DNA from: Erythroxylum novogranatense
Taxonomy: Eukaryota; Streptophyta; Magnoliopsida; Malpighiales; Erythroxylaceae
DNA length: 64,000 bases
Reading direction: 5' to 3'
Assembly: GCA_029891385.1 (NCBI GenBank)
Contig: CM057228.1
Coordinates: 56,613,783-56,677,782 of the forward strand
Notes under the pieces: model-generated
Seen by the model: only the letters and a program-made list of their open reading frames with translations
Told to the model about the DNA's origin: nothing
Database searches by the model: none
Program-made: the position numbers and the translations under genes
Part shown: positions 35,458 to 44,987 of the stretch, in pieces
Layout of the letters: each line of letters opens with the position of its first letter
How positions within the stretch are numbered: the stretch's first letter is position 1

Positions 35458-35679
35458 ATAAAAAAAGAATATTAATTTAATTTTAAGTACTAGAAAAGTT
35501 TAAAGCATATTTAACTAAAAGAAAATATTTTATGGTGAGAAGAAGCATATATAAGTAAAAAGAAATGGCTTAATTATCAAAATAATTTTAGAGAATTAAA
35601 GAAAATATTAAATTAATAATAATAAAATATTTAGTTTGAATTCAAAATTGCATAATAAAATAATAAGAAGATAAAATAT
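35458..35679. other. AT-rich spacer
   Basis: Between the GC-rich element and the Athila-like LTR; nothing recognised. Confidence 0.5.
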
Positions 35680-37031
35680 TGATAGTTGGCATTGGTACAT
35701 ACATTTCTTAGGATAATTTGTTAGTTAATTGTGATAAATTGATTCTTGTTAACTTGTTTGTGCTTTGGGCATGATTAAGTGATTAATTTTGTTGTTAATC
35801 AATAGGTTTGAGGGTAGTTTTGAGGGATGGAAGTATAGAAGAACCAAAGAGAAATACTCATGTGACCTAAAGGAAAGTTGAAATTTTCCTAGACCGGCCC
35901 ATCACCAATATTAAGTTTTCGCAAAATACAATTCTTATTGTATGTTTTTTGTTTTTAATCTAAAAGAAAGAGGAGAAATTTAGTTTCACATTGGTGAAAT
36001 AACGTCCCATTTTGGATAAGAAATCAATAAGATATCACGGATTGAAGTCAAGATAGAAAACAAAGTTTTCTGAAAAATTCCAGCTGGTAACTTCTTCCTT
36101 CCTATGTCATTTTAAGCATTAAATGGGGTATAAAAACTCAATTTTAAACCTAGAAAATAGGAGGTCCTGCAAGACATCCAAGGGAGAGAGAAGAACACAT
36201 TTTTTGAGAGAAAGACTAAGAGAATTCAAGGTAGAATCAAAGGATTTCAAGGAGACACAAAGTTGCCACCATAGAATTCCAGCTTTGCTCTTTAACACAT
36301 AAACCTTACTTCTTCTCTTGTCTTGCTTCTTTGTTGTATTTTGTTAATTAAGAAGGATGTATGGATATGTTATGAACATGTTGGATGAGATTTTGATGGA
36401 TTTCTATGTAGTTATTAGGGTTGTTATTGCCTAAACTATGTAGTACCTCATTTTATTCAATATTATGGATGTGTTTGATGTTTATGATATATGGCTGTCC
36501 ATACTTAGCTCACATAGAGATATGGAATTAAGAAATATGTTAGTAAGTGCCATGAGAGTGGGCTTACACCAAGAATACTCCATATATCAAGTTACCTTGC
36601 AATTTGGAGAGAGATATTGAATGGAAAAGTGGCTGTCTAAAAATTTGTTCATATCCTTTTAATGGTTAAGTGAAAAATGGGAAGTGAGAGCTTACATAAT
36701 TCATTTACATCATTAAACAAGGCTTATTTGTTTCAAGTAATAAGAGTGAAAGAACCAACACATTAGAAAGTTTTGGACTAAACATAATGAACATTGCTAA
36801 AGTGAGAGAATACATAGTTAGGTAATGATAATCCTAAGTTGTTAAATTGATACTTTGATTCACTGTTTTCTAATTTTGTGTTCTTACTTTTGTGAAAACG
36901 TTGAAATTAAAATGGATCATTTTGGTGACTAACCAATCCCTGTGGGACGATACCTATCTATACTATGATTTTTGATCTGTATACTTACAGGATAAGAGGT
37001 TTTAATTTAAAATTTGCACAATTATCTATCA
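35680..37031 (+). repeat. 5' LTR of the Athila-like element (1,352 bases)
   Basis: Begins TGATAG and ends CTATCA, a perfect 6-base terminal inverted repeat, immediately followed by a primer-binding site. Confidence 0.78.
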
Positions 37032-37038
37032 AGTTTTT

Positions 37039-37056
37039 AGTGTCGTTGCTGGAGAT
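37039..37056 (+). promoter_or_regulatory. Primer-binding site, degenerate
   Basis: TAGTGTCGTTGCTGGAGA corresponds, with several C-to-T or G-to-A changes, to the TGGCGCCGTTGCCGGGGA site common in Athila-like elements and complementary to a tRNA 3' end (tRNA-Asp as I recall it). Its position just inside the LTR supports both calls. Confidence 0.7.
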
Positions 37057-38365
37057 TGTGCCTAGCATCGAATTTGGTTTAATTGTTTTGATTTAGGTTT
37101 TCTTTTCATTTTTACTTTGATATTCTTTTCTGGTGTGTAATAGGTGTATACACACAAGGAGTGTTGGAGTTAACTATTGCAGATGAAGGAACAAAAATTG
37201 GTCATGTCAACAGATTCAACAACTGCTTTATTTGCAAAAATTGCATCATTAAGGAAACAGGTAAGTGATCTTCAAACTTCATCTAGTTCTTTGAAGTATA
37301 TGCATCAAAATTGTGAGATTTGTGGAGTGGAAAATTATAATTCATCGAAAAGTTATTTGATGAGCACTGAAGACACAAAACAAGCTCATTATTTAGGGTT
37401 CCAACAGAGGTCAGGTAATAACCCATATTGTAACATCCCGTCACCGATGGGAAGGTCAGATTGGTAAATTGAGGCGGGATAGGATATTGCCGCATATATT
37501 GACTGAGCATCTTGTTGACCTCTAATTTTGGAGGCCATGAGTCTTTTGCACATGCACACATAGGTACATGTATTCATAACTTTTCCCGGCATTTGATTTT
37601 GAATATGATATGAACTGTGATTAGAGAGATAATTAGATTTGATTGTGATTTATTAAAAATTTTGGAATAATTGGGTTTGAATAGTTGATTTGGAAATATT
37701 TTAGAGTGACTGTTAATTGATTGTGAACCTTAGAAATTTTTCTGGAAATTTGGGAAATAATTTTCGGACCGGAAATTTTTCGAGTGGCGGACTGCTTGAA
37801 TGAATAGGACTGAAATGATTGTCCAATGGTTATGGAAACTTAGAATTTATGATTTTAGAAATTTAAAATGAAGAGCCATTGAAATTTGGAGACAAATTGG
37901 ACTGAAAATGAATTGAAAAGAGAAAGCGAGGAAGGAGACAAGAGGCGTAAGTGATTATCCTTTAAATAGCTTAGGTTTTAAAGTTGAAAGAAAAGGAAAG
38001 TTCTCCTTATCTCCTAGGGCGATCATTTCTTCTTCCTTGGGTGATCTTCGATCCTTGCCTTTCCACCTGCTTGCTTTCCCTTCCTTGTGTAAAGCTTTGC
38101 TTGATGCTTAAGGGAGTTGATATTTTGTGTGGATTTAAGAGCTAACCGTGGAAGATGGAGGAAGTGAAAAGAGTTGGAGGATTTTCGGAGATTTGCGGAT
38201 TTGAGGCTCGATTTAGTAAGTGAATTAGTTTTAATGTTGTTATTTATGTGTTAAATGCATTCATGGGGTTAAATATAAAAGATTGTGGTAGTTGGTTGTG
38301 AGTTAGGGTTGTCTAGAGAGAGAAAATGTCGAAAATCGATTGGAGAAGATGACCCTGCGTGAGCA

Positions 38366-38547
38366 CGTCGCGACGAAGGAATTATTGGCACGTCACGACG
38401 AGCATACGCCGAAGCGAGCTTAGACTTCTCGACGAGCGCACGTCGCGACGAGCGATAAATGGCACGTCGCGGCGAGCGATAGTTTGGACGTCGCGACGAG
38501 GAAAGTTATACGTCGCGACAAGCGGCCTTCTCGAAGTCGCGACGAGG
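38366..38547. repeat. Cluster of CpG-rich palindromes (CGTCGCGACG) in the solo LTR
   Basis: Seven or so copies of CGTCGCGACGA or near variants, for example at 38366, 38441, 38465, 38489, 38511 and 38536, spaced irregularly by about 20-75 bases. The core TCGCGA is self-complementary. Confidence 0.85.
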
Positions 38548-39473
38548 GAGACATTTCTGAATTGATTTAAATTGGTTTTTGAGGCATAGCTAATGGTGTA
38601 GACCTCCAATTGAGGTGTTGTTCGATTCGTTATGACCTAGAGATCGAGGTCTACAATCGAGGAAAAGAATGAGAGTTTGAATTCAAATTTTTGAGATCTC
38701 AATCATAGAAAGAAAGTTAAAATGTGACTGGATTGCAATCTTAGGATTGTTCTTGATAATTGGGGAGTTCCGTAATATGTTATTGAATCGAATTAACCCA
38801 ATATTGATCAATTGAGTGAAAGTTAGATACTGAGCAAAAGAAGGTAGAAAATGGGAAGTAGTACCGGGAAAGTCATGAATAGGCATAGTACATCTTTTAT
38901 TCCAGGCATGTGCATCATCAATTATTTTGACCGTGCATTTTGTAATGAATGAAATTACTTGATTGTTATAGAGGCTCCGATGGATCGATAATCCACGGAT
39001 CGTGCTGAGACTTCCAGGCAGGTAACTCGGAAGTTCAGGTGAGTAACCTAGTTGGTTTCTCAACCTTTATGTGTTTAATTTTATGCACTTATGCCATGTG
39101 GAGATAATGGAGGATTATGTGCTTGAATTTGATTGATTTCGGATCATAGGTGTCTGAAATATTTGGAATGTGATATCGAAGTGCTACTGATGTGAAATTG
39201 TGAATAAATCATTGTTAATGTAAATTGAGGCATGAGCATTTGTGCATAAAGGCTTGTATATTTTGTGAAATCGAGCATGTGTTATCATATTGGGAATATG
39301 TGCATTTCATGCATGAAGGCATGATCAGATAAAGACAGTTGTGATCGGAGCAACCAACGTAATGCCGTGGTATCGCTTGCCCCCTAAGGTGGTGCATACC
39401 CTGAGGGCTCTCCCACGCAGTGCTCGGATACCACAGACTCACTGTATCATGGCATTCAGGCCCAACGTATTCA

Positions 39474-39601
39474 GAGCCACAGGCTCAATGCATTGTGCCC
39501 GTCACTGGGATTATCAGGGCATATCACGCCCAACATATATGAGAGCTTTAAGCTCAACGCACAGGACCTCTGGTCCAATGAAATTTCAGAGCCACTGGCT
39601 C
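39474..39601. repeat. Array of 13-base hairpins with varying stems
   Basis: Palindromes at 39474 (GAGCC-ACA-GGCTC), 39517 (GGGC...GCCC), 39543 (GAGCT-TTA-AGCTC), 39564 (GGACC-TCT-GGTCC) and 39589 (GAGCC-ACT-GGCTC), nearly all followed by CAACG or CAATG. Stem sequence varies while pairing is kept. Confidence 0.8.
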
Positions 39602-39796
39602 AACGTTAATGAGTTCAGGCGCATGGTCACAACAACGTAAGAAAATGAAAAGTGTCACATGTGCATTGCATATATGAATGTTTAAATGTGGAAAGTGTGA
39701 AAATGATAAAATGCTTTATAATGGTGAAATGATTGGGCATGTGATAATTCCGAATGTGATATTCTGTAAATTGGTTGTATATGCATAAGTTGAGTG

Positions 39797-39835
39797 AACC
39801 ATCGATGATGGTTTCTCATTGAGTTCGCAAACTCA
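39797..39835. repeat. Two adjacent conserved hairpins
   Basis: AACCATCGATGATGGTT (39797-39813; 7-base stem, 3-base loop) and TGAGTTCGCAAACTCA (39820-39835; 6-base stem, 4-base loop). Both recur in the other two LTRs of the family. Confidence 0.85.
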
Positions 39836-40868
39836 CCCAACATTGCACCTATTTTTCAGGAATTAAAGAGTACCATGTTAATGAAACGGGAGTATGATTA
39901 TTGCAAACAAGGCAGAGTTTGGCGTCGGGATCAATCTCATGTCTGCATTTGAGTCATTATGGTTATATGTGAAACATTGTATTTTCGCAGATAAATATTG
40001 ATATTGTATTGGGCCCAAATTGGCTGTGAATATATGTGTGTATGAATGGTTTTATGACTGAAATTGAATTTTGACTGAAAATGTTTTTGTATCGTGGCCC
40101 AAATTGTTTACCGATATCTGCGCACTCTATTGTTTTCAAAAGGAAATTAATTAGTTTTCCAAGTTTTAAATTGATGTGACCGTTCTAGCATACCACCCTC
40201 GCGGGTCACGGGCTCGGATATCACCCACGATATCGGGTTCGGGTCTTGCGGGAGTGGGATGTTACACATATTCTGGTACTTATAATGCTGGATGGAAAAA
40301 ACATCCAAATTTTTCTTGGGCTAACCTTATAGGAACCAATTGGAGACCTCAAAGACCCCCAGGATTTCAGGAAAAGGAAAGTAACTCATATGTTGCCTTA
40401 GAGTCAAATTTTGGAGGTATTGAATCAAGGCTAGAGGTAAAAATGGAAGGCCAAGCTATAATGTAGCGCCCCTTCATCGTAGAGTATACACTGGGGCGCC
40501 CGTAGGTCGTACCGATGCATAACCTACGACGAGGGTGCACTACCAATCTATCATTTCTATAAACCTCATGACATCATTATAATTAAGCAGTAATATCACG
40601 TTCACTAAATTTTTAAAACCAAAAGATCCCTTTTCATTCATTTCATAAAACCATCAATACATCATCAGTCATATTTACAACTGTACAAGTCTCGAAAGAA
40701 CTAACGTAACTCCTAACTATGTCATCCCCAAAATATCCCAAAAAGATCCCCAGCTGACCGACCTGTGGGTCATGCTCCTCTCGCCGGCACACAACAGCAG
40801 GAAAAGTCTCACGGACTTGAGCTAGGAGTCAAACTATCACTGTCCTGAAAAATAAATGCAATGTTGGG

Positions 40869-40907
40869 TGAGTTTGCGAACTCAGTGAGAAACCATCATC
40901 GATGGTC
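40869..40907. repeat. Two adjacent conserved hairpins (copy in the second solo LTR)
   Basis: TGAGTTTGCGAACTCA (40869-40884) and AACCATCATCGATGGTC (40891-40907), the reverse-orientation counterparts of 39797-39835. The loop of the first differs from the 39820 copy but the stem is the same. Confidence 0.8.
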
Positions 40908-41106
40908 CACCCAACTCATGCATATCCAGACAATCACACAGTATCGTACAATATCACAAACAAGAAATCACATGCAGTCAATTTCACATTTATAAGGTGA
41001 TATGCCTTTCACACAATTCACATGTAAACATTCATATATGCAATGTGCATGTGACTCTTTCATTTTCTTTCGTTGTTGTGACCGTGCGCCTGAGCTCATA
41101 TACGTT

Positions 41107-41210
41107 GAGCCATTGGCTCTGAAAATATTGGGCTCAAAAGCCCTAATACGTTGAGCATAAAGCTCTGAAAATCGTTGGGCATAAAGCCCTGTGCGTTGAG
41201 CTTAAAGCTC
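41107..41210. repeat. Hairpin array in the second solo LTR
   Basis: Five palindromes in about 100 bases: GAGCC-ATT-GGCTC, GGGCT-CAAA-AGCCC, GAGC-ATAAA-GCTC, GGGC-ATAAA-GCCC and GAGCT-TAA-AGCTC, most preceded by CGTT. They correspond to the array at 39474-39601, with different stem sequences. Confidence 0.8.
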
Positions 41211-42600
41211 TCATATACAGTGGCTGCACCGGTCACAACTGTCAATTATCTGATCATGCATAATGGCATGAATGCACATGTTACAAATCTCCCAAATCGT
41301 GCCACAACCTAATATCACTATCCAATTTACATTTGAAACCACTTATTAACAGTTAATGCACACTTTACACTTCTATAGCACATCTCAAATATTTCAAACA
41401 CCTGTGGTCCGAAATTAATCAAAACAAACACATATAATATGTCCTCAACTCCACATGGCATTAATGCATAAAATAAACACATAAAGGTTGAGAAACCAAC
41501 TAGGTTACTCACCTCAGAACTTTCGAGCTACTACTGGGAAGTCTCGCCTACGTCGGACGATCGGCGATCCACTTGAGCCTCTATAACAATCAAAATATAA
41601 ATAACATTACTAATTGTATCAATTTCCAATGTTCAATGATGCATATGAATCGAATAATGTACGTACTATACATGGTATGACATTTCTGACACAAATCTGA
41701 ATTTTCCCGATCTCAAATTCTAATTTCCGAATTCATAATCTCCAAATTGAATTTAATCCATAACTAATTGAATTGTCCAATTCCTAAATCCCCAAAACTT
41801 AAAACCTAAAATTTCACTTAAGGATTTGGCATTTAGGATTTGGCATTTAGGGTTTCCGATGGTTATTTTCGTTGATTTTAGGGTTGAAATTTTGGGAATA
41901 ATCGTTGTTTGATGAATAATTGCCAATTATACAAAATTCTATAATGCATGCACATGCCAAATATACGTATACAAAGAACTGTACCCATCCCATCGGTGAC
42001 GGGATGTTACATGTAAGGACATATTCTCAACTTTCACAACTGAGCTCACAATTTTCAAAGATGATAGAAGTGATGGATAGAATTGGACCGAAGGTGAACA
42101 ATATCAAAGAGGCATAGGTATGGAGTGATCAGGCGTTGAAAAGTTATCAAGTGAAGACTGATCAGTTGATTAAAAATCAAGCATCATCAATCTACAACCT
42201 AAAGGTGCAGATGGGTTATTTAGCAACCGCAATAGCAACCATACCCCCAGGTAACCTTCCAAGCACTTCAAAACCTTATCAGAAAGAACATTTAAAGGCA
42301 ATTAAGTTGAGAAGTGGAAAGGAGTTACCAGAGCTAGTCTTAAAGGAAGTTGTTGATCCAGTGGAGAAAAGTCAGGAAAAAGGTAAGGAGAAAGTCACTG
42401 AGGAGGAGGAACCCCCACCTCTACCATATGTTCCAAAATTACCATTTCCTAAGACAGTGAGTCAGAATCCAGTAGACACCCAATTCAGCAAATTTTTGAA
42501 AAAATTGAAGAAGTTGTATGCGAGTTTTTCTTTGCCAGAAGTTTTGGAGCACATGCCTAAGTATGCTAAGTTTTTAAAGGAATTACTTTCTCATAAGTGA

Positions 42601-43173
42601 ACTTGGGATTCAAATCAGGCAGTAGCATTGATAGCCAGTTGCATCTTTGTGTTCACAAACAATATGTTATCAAAACTAAAGAATCCAGGGAGTTTCACTA
42701 TTCCTTATATTGTTAATGGTGTTGAATTTTCTAAATGTTTATATGATCTGGGAGCAAGTATTAATTTGATGCCATTGTCTATTTTCAAAAAGCTAAACTT
42801 AGATGAAATAAAGCCAATTTCAATGACAATTCAGTTAGTTGATCAGTTTATAAAAAGGCCTTTTGGAGTTGTTGAAGATGTTTTGGTAAAAGTAGATAAG
42901 TTTGTGATTCCTATTGACTTTGTCATTCTTGATGTTGTTGAGGACAAAAACTGTCCATTGATTTTAGGATGCCCATTTATGAATACTGGTCGGGCATTTA
43001 TTAATGTGAATAATGGTGTTTTGATTTGGCATATTGGTGATGAAAAAGTTGAGTTCAACATGAATAGGAGTTTGAAAAGCAAGGAGGAACTAGATTATTG
43101 TATAAGAATGGATTTGATGGATGAGTGTGTTGAGGAGACAACTAGTAGAATGATAAAAACAAAGAGTGAGAGG
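42601..43173 (+). pseudogene. Athila-like aspartic protease region
   Basis: Follows gag in the same frame after the stop at 42598. The motif CLYDLGASINLMPLSIFKKL contains the D-L-G-A-S active-site loop of retropepsins in its Athila form. A second conserved block, CPLILGCPFMNTGRAFI, is the usual ILGRPFL region with the R replaced by C. It ends abruptly at 43173 where the Sirevirus LTR begins, so downstream polymerase domains are separated from it. Confidence 0.8.
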
Positions 43174-44301
43174 TGAAAGCGATCTAGAAGGGGGGTTGAA
43201 TAGATCGTTTAAATTTTTTCGCAGAGTTCTACAAAAAACATGGAATTAATACACACGAAACAATCAAATTAATCAAATGAAAAGAGTAGGGAAGAAAAGC
43301 AAACACTGTTTTTTATAAAGGTTCGATACTAAGACTTACGTCCTCTACCTAAGCTCCCACTTAGGATTTGGCAAACCACTATATTGTACACTTTTTAGTT
43401 CAGTGCGAACTTTTACAACCACTTGAATTTTGGTTCAAGCAACACCTCACAATCCGATTTGATTTTCGGCACAAATCCAACCACACCAGTGATTTTCCTC
43501 TAATTACTCAACTCACAATAACAATGATTGAAATTGAAAATTGATAAAGTTTAGCACAGCTAGAAAGAATTGAATGAGCTAAAAGCAATTTGAGATCTAC
43601 AAAATGATGATAAAAAAATCAGTATACTCTGCTATGACCGCCTTAATTGATCTCTTGATGTTCTTCTATTTATTTGCAGACTTCTGGATCAATATAGACG
43701 TTGTAGATCATCTATTATCCGTTGAAGATTGTTTCATAGACGTTGTGACAGATTTTCTTCCCTTTTGATATCAATTGACTTCATCATAATCAGATCATAT
43801 GTAATGCTAGTCGACTGGTCGAGGGATGATAATCGACTGGAACAAACGTTTTTGATGAAACACTCATCTTCGCTCTTCGATCAGTCGACTGGAATGATTA
43901 TCCAACTTACTGATCCTTTGCTTTTAGTCGACTGACTAGTTTTTGGTCAACTGGTTTAAACCCCACTTTATAGAAATGATAATTATCAGTCGACTTATAA
44001 TGTTCTGGTCGACTGGTGCTTGCTCCAACGGACATATTGTAGATAAGCTTCAATCTTTGTTTGTTGGGATTTGTATCTTTGATTATAATCTTCACGACAA
44101 TCATCTTCTGCACATTGTTTATCTTTTGAATGTTGGTGATGAGTTGTCTATCTCTTGATTTGTAGATATGTCAATCTTAAATTATATTAATCCTTTGATT
44201 GTAATCCAAATAACCTGAAATAATTTCTTAACCAATTCTATACATTTTATTATTATCAAAACACAAAGGAATTTAATTTGTTAACTACCATTGGTCTAAC
44301 A
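43174..44301 (-). repeat. 3' LTR of the Sirevirus (1,128 bases)
   Basis: On the minus strand it begins TGTTAGACCAATGG next to a polypurine tract and ends CGATCGCTTTCA-like (plus-strand start TGAAAGCGATCTAG at 43174). It carries six or seven copies of GTCGACTGG or a near variant between 43811 and 44025, a cluster of short palindromic motifs of the kind known from Sirevirus LTRs. Confidence 0.75.
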
Positions 44302-44650
44302 ATCTCCCCCTTTTTGATAATGACAAAACATTTAGAAATTGTTTAAGAAATTGAAAACAAAGAAAAATTGATCAAGGTTTTTATGCCTTGTCTAATTAGT
44401 TAGTTTAACTCCCCCTTAATCAATAAACCAATGAATCCAATAATTATTGCAAATCCAACAAACAGTGTTCAATCAAACAGTTAATAACAATTTATCAATA
44501 TTGAACCAATTTTCAAGAGATCGTGTAACAATTTACAATGTGTGATAATTACAAATTTTCAGTCAACATTATCAAACATGAAGCCAAAAGATGTCCAGTA
44601 ATATTTCAATTTAGCTAAGTCAATTTCGATGTCTCCCCCTTTTTGGCATA
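44302..44650 (-). promoter_or_regulatory. Two polypurine tracts of the Sirevirus
   Basis: TCTCCCCCTTTTTGAT at about 44304 and TCTCCCCCTTTTTGGC at about 44635 are, on the minus strand, two AAAAAGGGGGAGA tracts. The first abuts the LTR and would prime plus-strand synthesis; an additional upstream tract is a described Sirevirus trait. Confidence 0.75.
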
Positions 44651-44987
44651 ATCAAAACAAAGTTGTAATAATACATAGATCCAAATGGTAAATCAACACA
44701 GAATTTGTAAATTCAAACATAATCTCAAGTGTCAAACAAGCAGATAATGTTGGTTAGACATAATCAGATGCAAACAGTAAGAAATGTTGGTTTTAGAAGT
44801 AAATGCAACAACCATCAAGAATGAGAAACATCATCATGTTGATAACCCAACGTATCAAAAATCTTCTTAATGCTTTTCTCCAATTTCTTGAGCATACTGT
44901 GTTGATCATTCACTGTTTTCTCCATACGCATGAGCAAGATTTTTTGATTATCGATGCGATCATTTAATTCTTCCATTTGATCGTGAA

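Larger units (their letters stand above)
37429..40266 (+). mobile_element. Solo LTR, TGTAACATCCC family, 2,838 bases, with CATAT target duplication
   Basis: Perfect 11-base terminal inverted repeats (TGTAACATCCC / GGGATGTTACA) and a perfect 5-base duplication (CATAT, 37424-37428 and 40267-40271). No internal retroelement genes lie between, so this is a solo LTR left by LTR-LTR recombination. Its length almost equals the LTR of the chromovirus at 58845-61686 (2,842 bases) and the 5' sequence and internal hairpins match, which puts it in the same Tekay/Del-like family. A TTTAAATAG near 37971 may be the promoter TATA box. Confidence 0.93.
40462..42011 (-). mobile_element. Solo LTR of the same family, opposite orientation, 1,550 bases
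   Basis: Plus-strand ends are TGTAGCGCCCC and GGGATGTTACA; on the minus strand it begins TGTAACATCCCGTCACCGAT, identical to the start of the solo LTR at 37429. Flanking five-base strings are TATAA (40457-40461) and TGTAA (42012-42016), a target duplication with one mutation; removing the insert and one copy leaves the host gag in frame. It is about 1.3 kb shorter than its relatives and lacks the CpG-palindrome cluster, so it carries an internal deletion. A 14-base tandem repeat (AGGATTTGGCATTT) lies at 41821-41848. Confidence 0.88.
37177..42600 (+). pseudogene. Athila-like gag, N-terminally deleted and split by two solo LTRs
   Basis: Three pieces: 37177-37428, 40272-40461 and about 42017-42600. 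The first has a heptad-like segment (TALFAKIASLRKQVSDL) and the CEICG motif; the second starts with the conserved NPGW/HPNFSW region; the third has a TYSQLSQLSSQFSKMIE segment, the RSGKEL motif and a KPYQKEHLKAI.L stretch. Each insertion plus its 5-base duplication shifts the frame by the exact amount needed for the flanking pieces to be in phase once it is discounted, so the host frame was open when they landed. In-frame stops now lie at 42115-42117 and 42598-42600. About 1 kb expected between the primer-binding site and CEICG is missing, so gag was already truncated at its N-terminus. Confidence 0.8.
35680..43173 (+). mobile_element. Athila-like Ty3/gypsy element, 5' part, carrying nested insertions
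   Basis: Order on the plus strand: LTR (35680-37031), primer-binding site, truncated gag and protease. It is interrupted by two solo LTRs (37429-40266 and 40462-42011) and cut off at 43173 by a minus-strand Sirevirus. The gag motif NNPYSGTYN followed by HPNFSW and the protease motif DLGAS are characteristic of Athila-type elements. Reverse transcriptase, integrase and the 3' LTR are not in the window. Confidence 0.85.

Noticed and set aside
35087..35480. Three overlapping open frames of about 70-116 codons
   Set aside because: They lie in a GC-rich inverted-repeat element where stop codons are rare by chance; frames on both strands mirror each other and have no conserved motif.
43729..44158. 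Open frames in the Sirevirus LTR
   Set aside because: They fall across LTR sequence with short palindromic repeats; both strands are open by chance and no motif is present.
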